From Emydura subglobosa (lineage: Eukaryota > Chordata > Testudines > Chelidae), in the NCBI GenBank assembly GCA_007922225.1, contig ML679970.1, positions 24,172,631-24,236,630 of the forward strand: 64,000 bases of DNA. Reading direction: 5' to 3'. A program made the translations under genes and the position numbers. Within the stretch, counting starts at the first letter, position 1, and each line of letters opens with the position of its first letter. Of this stretch, positions 22,866 to 34,817 are shown piece by piece. Under the pieces are notes generated by a model that saw only the letters and a list, made by a program, of their open reading frames with translations, was not told the DNA's origin and searched no databases.

Positions 22866-23454
22866 TCAGATTTCATTGTCTAGGGATTGCAGGTTAAAGA
22901 TGTCTTGGCAAAACAAGCTATGAAGTCCACTTTGTGACACTTTTCTTCTCACCCTTTCATTTTGATTTGCTATGTTTTAATCATTTAAAATAATTAAGTT
23001 AAATATTTGTGTTTATAACCCTTTCTTGAATGGCCCAAGATCAAGGACTTTTTGTTAAGTTTTGTCCTTTAATAGTGTTAGACAGAATCCTGTGGGTGAG
23101 AGTGAATGGGTTGTAAAAGGAGGCGAAGAGCTTGTACATTTCAGCAACTGTGGCTTTAGCAGAGTAAAGGTATGAAAGTATGTGTGTTGAGGGGCCTTAT
23201 TGGGGCACTGATGATAGAGGGCAGTGTTAAGTTTGCATGGGCAGCCTTAACTGTGCATTTCCTGGTTTTCTGAAGTGAATCTTGCTCAGCTCAATGCTCT
23301 AAGAGGGGAATACATACCACCAAGCAACCTTAGCATTAACTTAATATTTTTGCCATTCAATTCCTAAGGTTTTTTTTTTAAACAGGAAAAGGTATGTTGT
23401 TGGTAGCAGTTATTTAGGCAGTTGTGCATACATCCTGCAATTAGAATATGAGCC
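22866..23454. other. Intron, no recognised feature
   Basis: AT-rich, with a T-run near 23371-23379. Nothing recognised. Confidence 0.5.
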
Positions 23455-23739
23455 AGACCGCTCCTCCGCCCCTCCCCCCACACCAGCTGCCACCTACCAG
23501 CCCTCCCCTGGGTACATCTCCCCAGCCATGCCCCTGACCCTTTCAACATGTCCCTTCTCCAACTTGGGCCCTCAATGCTACCATACCTAGTACTACCCAC
23601 CAAAAGCAGGGAATGCCCCTGAAGTCTTCATTCTCTGGTATACAAACATTTTATTTCCATTAATTCCCCCCACCTATAACCTGAGTCACCCAGTGCCTGG
23701 AGCAAAAGATAACTGTATTACAGTGAAATAATGTTGGGG

Positions 23740-24210
23740 TGAAGGAAGGTTGGAGTGCAGAGTGGTTGTGATGCACTGGCAGGGCTGGGGAGCGTAAGGG
23801 GGCTGGGGTGTGCTAGCAAAGGGAGTTGGGGTGTGTGGGAAGGTGGGGATGCACTGACAGAGCCAGTGCTGCAGGGTGGTTGGGATACACTGACTGGCAG
23901 AGCTGATGGAATGCAGGAAGTTGGGGGCACATGGGATTTAACTTGCACTGTCAAAGCTGGGTTGCAGGAGACTGGAAGCAGGGTTGGGGTGCAATGGCAG
24001 AGCTTGGACTTCAGAGTGGTTGGAGGTCATTGCAAGGGTTGTGGCGTGCACAGGGGCTGGTGTGCACTGGCAGTGGAAAGGGAATGGGGGTTGGAGTACA
24101 GGGTCAGGGGGGAAGGATCAGGATGTCCTGGCACAGCAGTGGCATGCAGGCAGGTAGGAGTGCATTGGCAAAGCTGGAGCAGCAGGGGGTTAGGCAGAAT
24201 TGGGGGATAC
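23740..24210. repeat. Degenerate G-rich minisatellite
   Basis: Variants of tgcactggcagagctgg recur near 23771, 23849, 23890, 23943, 23989, 24062 and 24160, between runs of ggttgggg and gcaggg. Spacing is irregular, about 40-100 bp, so this is an old array with lost or merged units. Adjacent stretches at 23455-23560 and 24225-24430 are C-rich on the same strand. A 171-codon plus-strand frame over the array is a product of the repeats and lack of TA-rich stops, not a gene. Confidence 0.65.
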
Positions 24211-24430
24211 CATGTCTCTTCACCTGAGACCCCACCCTCTCTCACCTCCACTAACACCCATCCCCATTGATCCTCCTTCTCTAATCTCCCTCCCCTTGCT
24301 GCAGCCTCAATCCCCTCCCTCCTATTCCCCCACTCCTCCACCCCCTAATATCCCTCCCCTACCAGAAAGCATTCACATGTCTATTTTTCTCCCCAGAGTC
24401 TTTGATTACATTCCCCTCACCTCCCAAAAA

Positions 24431-25940
24431 TGGCCACCCTTGACTCACTAATTTTAGCTATCTCCAGGCACTTAGTCCAAAACTCCTTTTGTCTTGGGTG
24501 GGGGGGGTTGAGATTAATTTATCCAGATACATTAACAGAAGGGGAAGTCCACACAGCAATCAAGAGGTTTGTGATTCATCTAATCATTAGTACTTCTGAG
24601 TTTGTCTGCACAAGCCAACTGCAGGAACCTGGTTTGTGCGCGCCCGCCGCGGGGGTTCTGTAACTAGAGGCAAATGACTCCAAATTTTGATCACTAACAC
24701 TACCCTGCATCATCACAACGTACACCAAATTTCAAAGCAATCTGATTAACCATTCAGATTTTAGAGCACCTACAACAGTTGAGTTTAAAACATGTATCAT
24801 GGCAGGAACAGAAACCCTCATGTAGTTTGTTGGTATTGGCGCATGTACAGTGTAAAAATGTACATTTTCTTAAATACCACTCTCAGTTTGGGTCCCTCAA
24901 GGATTTAGTGAGTACCATGAACTATCTTGGGTAAAATGCAACAGATTGAGACCATTTTGACCCATAGCTCATCAAAAGTTTCATCTCTAGTGTGGGCAAA
25001 ACAAAGCCACCTACAAACGCTTCTGTTTAAATGGTTATTTTTTCTGGGCTTATAACAAATGTTTTGTTAAAAAATTCCAAACAGCTCTCATTATCAGTTA
25101 CATGTTTGATTCCCTTTATTTGAAGTTATGTGCCACAGGGAAGCAACATATCATTTACTATGGACTAGACTGTAATACTTTTATTTACATTGATTTCAAT
25201 GGGACTACACAAAAAGTAAGTTTCTACTCAGCATGAGTAAGGGTACCCAAATCTGGCATTAAAGGTTTTTTGTACTGGTTCACAAGACCTTTGTTTCACA
25301 TCAGAACATATGAATAGGTGGACACAGCATTGCCCATTGTGGATCACAGCCAAGTTTTGCAGTGGAGCTAGTACATCTACACTAGCAAAGCATGATGCTG
25401 ACATTTTGTTCCCTAGGGGGCTTGATTGTGTCACCTGAAGAACAATTTTGTTGGTGGGACCAACATGGGTCTCCTGGTCAGGGTTAAGAGAGACCTCAGC
25501 TTGCTTTTATAGCTGTTCCCATGCTCTTATCTGACATGACCCCAAATGTTCCTAAGATGTATTTGGCAGAGAGCTCCCAGATCAATTGGGATGACTGCAC
25601 CAGGAAAAAAGCCAATAGCAAAATAACCAAGACCAGCCTGTGCGTAATAGAATCATGAGGTTCATTAAAATTTGTAACATGAGGGTCACCCACATATTTG
25701 TTATGAGACAATAACATACACTTCTCTAATGCAGATTTGGACATTTTTCAACTACGAGGTCACAGCAGTTACTTGTTACATGGTAGAGTGGTGGACATCA
25801 TACTATCTAATCACTTCTGTTCCCAGGGGGCAGGCAATATTTGAAATAGTGTTGCATGTTGGGCAGCTAAGACTTATCCAAAACCAAAGCTCTAGAATAT
25901 GAGTAATCAGATGTCAGGAATGAGGACTTGCCGCTGCGCT
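24431..25940. other. Intron with one short CpG-rich burst
   Basis: Positions 24636-24653 (tgcgcgcccgccgcgggg) form an isolated CpG-dense island of under 20 bp in AT-rich DNA. It is too short to be a promoter island. The rest shows no recognised feature. Confidence 0.5.
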
Positions 25941-26340
25941 TGCTCAGTTTCCGGGTAACCTATGAGCACAGCTGAGCCACAGCAGATCAACCACTTCTCC
26001 TGACTGGCTGAGGAAGTCAGCAAGCCTGCTCTGAAGCCCAACAGCAACAACTGATCTCTAAATGTTTAACATTTAAGCCCACAGCTTTTGACTGCTTCTG
26101 TGCCAGCCTTTTTTCCAGGCTCACTCAAGTCCTGTTCCCCTATTGGCTTCCTGACTGCGGTTCTGATCCCTGGCTGCAGTTCGTGACTCCAGCTCTGACC
26201 CCTTGGCTCTGGTTATTGGCCCACTCTGACCACTAGGCCTGGTTCGCACTCCAAGAACTAGGCCTGACCACCCATGGCCCAGTTTGTGGCTCCAGAACCA
26301 GGATATACAGAAAAGGAGATGAGGTTTAAGGATATTCAGA
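25941..26340. repeat. LTR-like or minisatellite-like block, unclassified
   Basis: A GC-richer block in which ctctgacc, ccttggctctgg and similar phrases recur every 20 bp or so between 26150 and 26290. It resembles the internal short repeats of some reptile Gypsy-type LTRs, but I cannot define ends or a target duplication. A tandem array alone would also explain it. Confidence 0.4.
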
Positions 26341-27584
26341 TTTAAGGCATTGCTTGTTACACCAAATTATTTGCATGGGGAAGGAATAGGCTGAGAGAAA
26401 CTGGACTGAATCTCAATGGTTTCAAGCTAGCTGGAGTCTAGTTAAGGCTCTTGAATGAAATAAAGGTGACCATAGTGAGATTTATTTATTTATTTATTCT
26501 ACTGCTGCTTTATGCACATTGCAATCTGCCTTGAATACATAACATTTTAAAAAGTTACAGCCATTTGCTTAAACAAATTATATATGCAGAGTTTTCGTTT
26601 CCCAGACTCTCAATGGCAAGGCCAAACAGTTTAGTTGCTGCCTCAATTTTCTGTTTAATTTCAGGTACTTACACAAAGAAAATAAAAACTCATTGAAAGC
26701 AGTTACACACTAAGCCTTATCTATTCCTGTCATTTTAATTTACACAGGGGTAGCTCTCTATTTAGTTTTATTTACTATGTCTAGATAGACATTGTATAAG
26801 ATGCTTTATAATCATTACAGCTATAAGATGCTCTATAAATTTCATTTCATCTGGAAACATTTATAGGGAAATGTCCTCAATCCATATATAGTGCATATAA
26901 AGAAAGAATGTATATTGTGATATTGTAACTTTAAATCTGGAGTTACATTAAATCAGATTGTCATCTCATTCCTGTGGGGTAGGTAAATTGCAATATGGAA
27001 TTTCTCAAAGATGAAAAAACCTCTTGGCCCAAGAAAACTGGTATTAAAATATGCAATCCCACATGTTTGTAATTTTGTGGAGAAAGTGCAGACGGTGACA
27101 GAATAGTGTCTGAACTATTTCCCACTTTTTTTCATTTGTGTATAGTAAACTGATACATTTCAAAGTAGCAGCTGTTTAATGCCAAAGCAAAATTATAAAT
27201 TATCTTAGTAATATGCAAATTTTATATATATATTTAACATTACTACACCACATTTAGGAACAAAGACTCATTTCAACCTGTTTCTATGTCACCTGTAGCA
27301 ATAATTACAGGTTTGACTTGGGTGATAAATTAGCTGCTAATCCAATTTTGCACATTATGGAAAATATACATTCTGAATCCAGTGTTTATACCTATCTCTT
27401 CATATCTATACTTAACTTCCAAAAATGAATATAGCTCAGCACAAGAGGTTTACGAGAAACACCTTCATTATGACAGAAAGACAGAATTTAGAAAAGTAGA
27501 TTAAGCTACCTAGCTATTCCATTTTCTTACTTCATCGCAGTTTTTGTTATCACGTGTAAGTTGTGAACTTTCCAGAACTAAATC
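26341..27584. other. Intron, no recognised feature
   Basis: AT-rich, with a short TTTA run at about 26481-26500. Nothing else recognised. Confidence 0.5.
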
Positions 27585-28091
27585 ATGCACTGTGAACCCT
27601 CTAGGTACTTAAAAAGCAAAGCAGGAATACTAGACAACACACTTTTCAGTATCCATGAGTCCTACTCATGCCTTTCGCGACATGTGATGCATCTCATCCA
27701 CCATACTAAATGCCCCAATAACAAACTATGTGGGAGACAATCACTATGTGCTCAAATGAACTCACACAGAAAAATGAGAAAAGACGGAAACACCTTATCA
27801 CACCTTTTCACAAATAATCACTCCAAATCGACCTCTCAGTCCTCCTCCTCAAATGAAACTTGCACAAAACCTTCAAAAAAGACAAGGGCTTGGAACTTCA
27901 TAACTCTGCTAGATTTTAAAAATCATGGCCTTAATAAAGACACTGGATTTTCGCTCATTACAACAATCAGTTACCCACTAATCTTCCTTTGTCCTATGAT
28001 TGTATTAGTGCTAATGTCCCACTTCACCTTGAATGGTCTCTTCCAACATGAATTAACTCCTTATCTGCTCCACGCTTGCATTTATCTGTGA
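27585..28091 (+). pseudogene. Penelope-like GIY-YIG endonuclease relic
   Basis: This is a 168-codon open frame in which the C-terminal endonuclease pattern survives, with spacing like Cys-x-x-Cys/His zinc ligands before the nuclease core. It has drifted: the two namesake motifs are absent and the tail is hydrophobic and unlike the family. It is read as a fossil coding region that happens to remain open, not as a gene. Confidence 0.5.
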
Positions 28092-28260
28092 CTCAGTACC
28101 TTTCCCAAACCTGAAGAAGAGCTCCCTATAAGATCCAAAGCTTCTCTTTTTCAGCAACAGAAGCTGGTTCAATAAAAGATATCACCTCACTCACCTTGTC
28201 TCTCTAGTATCCTGGGACCCACCTGGTTACAACACTACTGCAAACAGACTTTGATAGATC
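27585..28260 (+). mobile_element. Penelope-like element, 3' part with endonuclease relic
   Basis: The plus strand carries pieces resembling the GIY-YIG endonuclease at the C-terminus of Penelope elements: HHTKCPNNKLCGRQSL, AQMNSHRKMRK, then HLFTNNHS and a later HGLNKDTGF. After the stop comes an untranslated tail with cctgaagaagagctcc, gttcaataaaagatat and cacctcactcaccttgtctc. I associate this tail with a repeat common in turtles and birds. The GIY and YIG residues themselves are not preserved. The upstream reverse transcriptase is not seen. Family assignment is moderately secure. Confidence 0.6.
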
Positions 28261-28960
28261 ATTTTGGATTGAGGTGTCTGCTATGTGTCTTAATACAGTC
28301 CCTGGCATATGCATAAACAACATTTCACATATTTTAAATCTCATCCTCAGACCCAGAATGCTAAGTTTGTCTTTTACAAAGTTTATAAAATCTCTGATTT
28401 GATTCAAACATGTTTCACAAAGCAATTAGCTGTGTGCAAATTAATTTCTGCAAAAATATTTCACTAAAACCAATATAATTTCTAAATTACATTTCTAAAT
28501 TGCCATACCAAGGTTTCTTCCTTGGGATTTAATGTTAGAGGTATATCTTTTATTTTTATTGAGTCAGATGAAGAAGATTTACAGTAGGATCTGAACTGTA
28601 TTGCTTTGCTATCCCTGAAGCAGGCCAGGAACAAATTGTGATTTTCAGAATCACCACTGATTTCCTAGTTTCCCAACTTATTCGGTGGATAGAGGGAGAG
28701 TCCTGGTTAGAGTACTGGAAACGTGGAGGTAGAGTCTTCACCCATTGCCCTCTCCTGTCTGCTCATTTCCTGACAACAATAAAAATTCTTTAACAACTTT
28801 TAATCCTATTTAGCCAATAGTTTAAAACTATTTAGATATCCAGACTACAACACTGTGGACATATATTGATTCAGGCTTTTTTTATGTCCCCCATCACTTT
28901 AATATATGCATAAAATATTCATGAAGGAATATTGCTCAAGAGGAAACTGGCTAGTGTATA
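28261..28960. other. Intron, no recognised feature
   Basis: AT-rich sequence without recognised signals. Confidence 0.5.
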
Positions 28961-29208
28961 TGGATATGTCTACATAGCAAAAGCTGTACACGGGGTAATT
29001 TACCCTAGCCAGTTTGACTCCAGCTAGGGCAGATATTCATAGCAGGGAAGGCAGCACAGTGCAGATACTACAAGCCCAGTACAGACCTCAAGTATGTACT
29101 CAGCTTGCTAGCCAACTCTGAAACCTGCACTTTGCTGTCTTTTCTGCTCCTGCCATCCGCACTAGCTGGATTCAAGCCCGTGCACAGATTTGCTGTGTAG
29201 ACATACTT
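28961..29208. mobile_element. Small non-autonomous DNA element, about 250 bp
   Basis: The left end tggatatgtctacatagcaa and the right end tttgctgtgtagacatac are inverted repeats around GTCTACAYAGCAAA. No clean target duplication can be set. The interior is non-coding and GC-richer than its surroundings. It is similar in style to, but not the same family as, the elements at 22607 and 46240. Confidence 0.6.
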
Positions 29209-32200
29209 AAAAACTATGACTTACGAAGAGACCCTTGAAGGCATGATTTATGTCACAGAAATCACATCCATGACGTACAGTTTTACTGATAATGATCAAA
29301 GTCAGTTATGCTGAAAACATTACTAATAAATCAAATACAACTTTAAACTTAAGAACAAAATAAATGAGATGAGAAGTCAGTAGAGTTGAAGGATAACTCA
29401 TCTCATTTTCCCCCTTAGTTCTGACTGTTCTCCCTCATAATCATCAATGCACCTGAGAATCAGGAATGACGACAATAATCATGAGTGAGGTAAAAGTGTT
29501 AAACTCAGGCTCAACTGTCATATAAATCAGTAATTAAGTGAACTAATTTGTCACCCATTTCTAAAGGGCTCATTGTAATTGGAATGTGATGAATACAAAA
29601 CAACAGACCTCAGACTTGGATAGTGAAAAAATAGCAAAATACTGCACAATTTACATGAAAATAAGATACAATCAGAATATCCACTACCTGTTATGGAGAC
29701 AATGGTTGCAGCTCTGTTGTTAAGTCTGAGTTGAGTTTTGCACTTAAAGCAGGGATTTCAACTCATTGTCCTGTATGAAGAATACGATGTATCCTTCCCC
29801 CCACAAAAGATTACAGCACTTAAATTGAGTACACAATTATTTTTCTGAGAATTTAAAAGAAAATCTTGCTTAGTTTGAGTTCAAACTAATGTTAAAATGG
29901 ATCCTTAAGAAATTTTGCAACCCATGATAGTCCTTTTGTTGTCTCAATTGACAAAAAGGAGAAAAAAAAAGAAAAGAATGCATGAGTCTTTAAAAATCAA
30001 TTTTCTTTCATTTGCAAGCGCAAACGTTAAAATGCATGTCTGAGTGCCTTAACTGCACTTCTATAACTTAACATTTGGCTTTCTTTTAGATTTAATTCTA
30101 ACTTTGAATTTCCTGGGCTTGTAATACTTGTTTTAAGGATAATTACAACCTCACTAAACATTTTTTACCATAAATTACTGGTGTATATGCTCAATCCTAA
30201 CAGCAGGTTAACTTTATTTTTAGTAATTTGGCAATTTATATTAGGTTTATGGTCCTATTCCCTTTTAAGTCTATAGGAACTTGACAGTGCCTTAAATAGG
30301 AGCAGGATCATGCTCCAACTAGAACAGAAGAAATTCAGAATAAATCCTGCAAATACGTGCACACATGAGCAGGCTCATAACCTTTAATTCTGACTCTTTA
30401 CATTTAATCAGGTGTTTCGTTTATGAGCTAAAAAGTAGGCATTAACTCATGCTTATCTGTAAAAAGGCTATTAACGCTCATATAAATCATTGATACTGAG
30501 TCTGAAGGGCTTTGGTATCTTGGCGGTCAAGGGACCAGAATCTCTTGTGCCACTTCAGAGATAAAGCAAAATGTAAATCAAAATGCATAAATTCAAGTGC
30601 AAGAGAAGGGTGAATCCCTTAAGTACTTTGGGCTAAACCCTGCCACTGTGTGCAGGAGTGAAGAGCCCTGCACTCATTAGAACTGGGCCAATTCTGTCAT
30701 GAGGGGAGGACACTGAAAGCCTGTGTAGGACATTAGCACCTCTTGGCCACCATGGCACACAGTGCGATGGAGACTCCCTGAAAGCCATCACAGACAAAGT
30801 TTGTGAGTGGATCAGTAGAGGAGAATGGCCAGTGCATACTTGCTTTTGTGATTTCCCAGATCATTCACCACCATACCCGGCCTCTTTCCCATAGAGGGAG
30901 AGAACACTAGCTGCATGGGCTACGGCAGCCCTAATGCTGTAGTAGTAACTGCGGGTAAATCCTTGCACTCCAATCCCTGAAGGTTTTTTACCTCACATAC
31001 ACAGGTTGTGCATAGAAACAGTATTTGCCCGTTTATGCTTACTATGAACAAAGCATACTATAAATGTGGTTGGCATAGTCCTCTTGTAGGTACATTTATT
31101 CTAATGTTGTGAGATTAAAAGAAAGCTTTGAACAAGAGAATGAACAACATTTAGTAACTTTACTTAAGTGACAATTCTATACAGGGAACAAAATACAATA
31201 AATACTTTGAAGACAGCTGTAATTTAAATTATTGATCCTGTGAAAACAATTCCTGCTTAAGTTATCGAAACAGCTATTTTTCTCCACTATTGTAAAAATC
31301 CAATGAAAACCCGAATCAGACAAGTGAAGTAATTCTTTCTGCTTCTGCTAAGCTTGCTTCTTTGTGCCACGATGCAGTAGCAAGACTCAGAAAAAGATTA
31401 TTTAATAAAAAAAAGTCATCTACAATATACTATAGTGTGTATACACATATGAAACAACAAGGACATACTAACTCAAAAACATTTTCATTAGTGTAATTAT
31501 TAATACCATAATGCTGCTTTGTCTGTCTGTTGCTAAGTGTATACTATGTATAGTTGCACTATATACTCTATGTTGTTTTCAACACTAATTCTGTACTTTT
31601 TAGTTAACACTATTAAAACATTTTCACACAGTTGTATCTAACATACCTCATTTTCCCTCAAAATCTAGAATCAGATATAACAACTAGTATCTCAGATGCC
31701 AGGATGATGGGTGCAGTGTAAGACTGTAAACACAATAAAAAAAAAGAACAGAACTATGGGTAATGATAGGTAAATACTGTCTTTATTATGGTAACCACTG
31801 TACTATACTTTCTTTGTTACCATAAAAACCATACAATATTTGCAAATGTAGACGCTAATGTGACAAAATTTTTGTAAATAAAAAACCCTTAACCTTTTAA
31901 CATTATATATTCTTTTAAAAATGTATTTAATGCACTGGAGAAGTCGAATGACTAGTATTATTGATAAGAGCTTTACATGAGGGCTTTAAATCTTTTCCTT
32001 TGCTGACATCTTTTTTCTTCCATGTCCAAGACTGCTGTTTTGATGATACTATAGGAAAACAGCAGACTATATTTATAGATTTGTAGTTTGCTTGTTGATT
32101 TTAATTATTTTTGAGAGATTAAACTTGTTTTTGCCAAATGTAGTTAAAATAAGCAATGACAAATTACTGAAAGATGTAATGCTACATCATTTCATAACAT

Positions 32201-34753
32201 ATTTATTAATTAGCACTTGATGCTGTAGTAATCAGGCCACTGAATAGCCTGCAGATTAATTGTAACAGCATTCTCAAACAAAATGTGGCCTGCTATGGAG
32301 ATTGTCACTTGTTTTGGTCTAATGATATACACTCTGATAAACAAAGTGTATTCGACTCTGGATTCATACAAATGACAGAACAGCTGTAGTTGCCAAAAAT
32401 GACATAATTATTAGGGCAAAGTGAAAGAAAGGCTAAAGTTGGAAGAAACTTGATGAATGATATATTTGGCATGATATCTAGGAAAAAATCTAGAATTTTG
32501 AAAAATCTTTTGTGACTTTAAACAAATTGCTTCCTGAGAAATTGCTTGCAATTAAACCTAATTTCTAACTAAGCAATAATTTGAGTATAGCGAGACCCTG
32601 GAGAGATCGTTAATATCACAAAGATTTGTCTGTTGCTACTTTGTCTTGCAAACTGATAAAATCTGTTGTGGTGTCCACAGAGCTTTCATGACTATGATGT
32701 TATCCGTTGCAAAACAGTGCTTGTGGAAAACTGAATGGGAAAACTGAACATTTCTTCAATTATCACAAACTTTCCTACTAGTTCTCTCACTTTTAATGAA
32801 CAGGACAATATACAATCTTAGTACAAACATATTGGAATAGCGCACTTAATAAAACACATAGGACTACATGTGTCAGTATGAACATATTCTTGTTTTTAGG
32901 TGTTTTTGCTACTTTGACTAGGTCTCTCAATATTATTTTTCTAACTAGATGTATTTAACAGTTACAGCAGAAGGGGGTATATAGGTGAGATGGAACATCT
33001 GGCACTATGAAGGCAGAGATAGAAGAGAAAACAGCTATTTTTCTCCTGGTGTTGAAAGACGGTTCCAATGTAAGAGAGGAGTAGGGCTATGTGATTCCTT
33101 GTGATAAAGGAAAGCTGAAACACAGTGAAAGAACTCACCAGCGAAAAGAGGTAGTTTTAAAATCCATGAAGAAAAAATAATCTGATACTGAAATTTCTAG
33201 ATAAGGAGCCAAAGTAATCTCACATTCAACTGCAATGTGTTTGATTTTTTGTAGAGTTAAAGACTGTTAAAACAGGCTGCATCTGTTTATCAGTACAGCA
33301 CCACTTCCCTGATTTGGTTTTCACCTTCCTTGGAGTGACCATTTTCCATTACCATCCTAGTTCCAACTACCCCTGGCTTTTTGCTCATGGCATGAGAGAG
33401 GAACAGCCTCCCATATTCTATCATCTCCATGGTCCTCTACTTCAAAAATTAATTTAAAAGCAACAACAACAGTATGCATCAGTGGGTTGCAATACCCACT
33501 GGGCTGTAGGTCTTTGCCAGAGAAGCCTGTACATAGTTGCATGTACTGATGAAAGAGAAAAAAAATTATTCTGAAAATACATTTGTAAGTGGCTAACATA
33601 GATCTACATAGCATCCTAAGGCAAAATGAGTAAGCTCTGGCCATTCTGAGTGAGTTTATATTTTGTTATTCAGATCAGTCCTTTGAAGTATCTATAAGCA
33701 GTTCATCCAAATATCAGTGAGTTTTATTCCTCTGGAAAGCAATGTGGATAACTTTTCTCTAAATTAAAATGTTTCCCATTGTGAATTGTAGAGTAGTAGA
33801 ATGGCATTGCTTATTATGTGAAATGGTGAGAACAGACATGTAGTTGCTGCCATTGGTACTGAAGATATTTATTTGTGAAATGTGATGGAGTTTCCTAAAT
33901 GATCATTTTATTGCAGGTGTATCTAATGAGTCATATGAAAGCTGTGGAAGTCTAAGACCTAGAACTGAAGATTCACAAGTACTGCCCAGATGTAATGTCT
34001 GGAATTAATCTTACTATTGCACTTTCCATCACTCTGTAACTGATCAAAATGCAGATTACCACATATCCCTTTGTTACTTAATGTCAGATTCAATTTAATT
34101 GATCAAAATGTTTTTCTGCCACCCAGATGATGCGCAAACTATTATGAGCAGTACTTTATTATTCAAAATACCTAGGTATGATTTAATATTTTACTATCTG
34201 GAATATACTGCAACATAATTTATATTTGGTGGAATCATATTTTGTGATCACATCCAGAATCGGTTTAGGGTTTATCCTGTGAGTTAAATAAGAAGTTCAA
34301 GGTTTGGGGAGAATAATTAATATAACTTTCTGCCAGCTAAAGCCACATTCTCTTTATTTTTTATTTACCTTCCAGAAAACCCAGATTGAAGAGTAAGGCT
34401 CAGATATATAGGACATAATATAGGTAAGTACTTTTAATACGCCACACATTGTCAATCATTCTTCATAGGAACTAAGAACTGAATGCCACTGTATTATTTT
34501 TAATTTTAGTACTTTTAACACATTAAACAGTGTATTTGCCTAAACACTTTCTGGCACAGAAATATCATTGTCAATAGTGCTGCTTACACACTAACACTAG
34601 ACAAAGAGCCAATGAGCCATGACAGCTATAATTCCGCATGATATATTTAGTTCATGTGCCTATGTAATGCACCATTACAAACTCTTGTCTGACGTAGCTG
34701 TAAGGCCCAAAACTGCATATTTTGAATACGTCCACACAAGAAAAACTACATAA
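29209..34753. other. Intron, long AT-rich stretch with no recognised feature
   Basis: About 5.5 kb without an identifiable mobile element, RNA gene or exon. It is the longest apparently repeat-poor piece of the 31.5-kb intron. Such stretches can hold conserved regulatory DNA, but nothing in the sequence alone shows that. A degraded ancient repeat cannot be excluded. Confidence 0.5.
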
Positions 34754-34817
34754 GACCTGATCCAAAGCCCACTCAATGGAAAGACTCTTGTTGACTTCAA
34801 TGTGTTTGAGTCAGGTC
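34754..34817. repeat. Imperfect palindrome of 64 bp, dispersed repeat type
   Basis: It begins gacctgatccaaagccc and ends gtttgagtcaggtc, with ttgacttcaa in the second half pairing with the first half imperfectly. A related half-copy is near 17123. This palindrome is, from memory, common in bird and reptile DNA, often with agtcaatggg in the loop arms. Confidence 0.55.

Noticed and set aside
23755..24270. 171-codon plus-strand open frame
   Set aside because: It lies over a G-rich degenerate tandem array. Openness follows from the composition and repeat units; the sequence has no domain.
24636..24653. CpG-island promoter
   Set aside because: The CpG-dense stretch is under 20 bp and has no promoter context or exon nearby.
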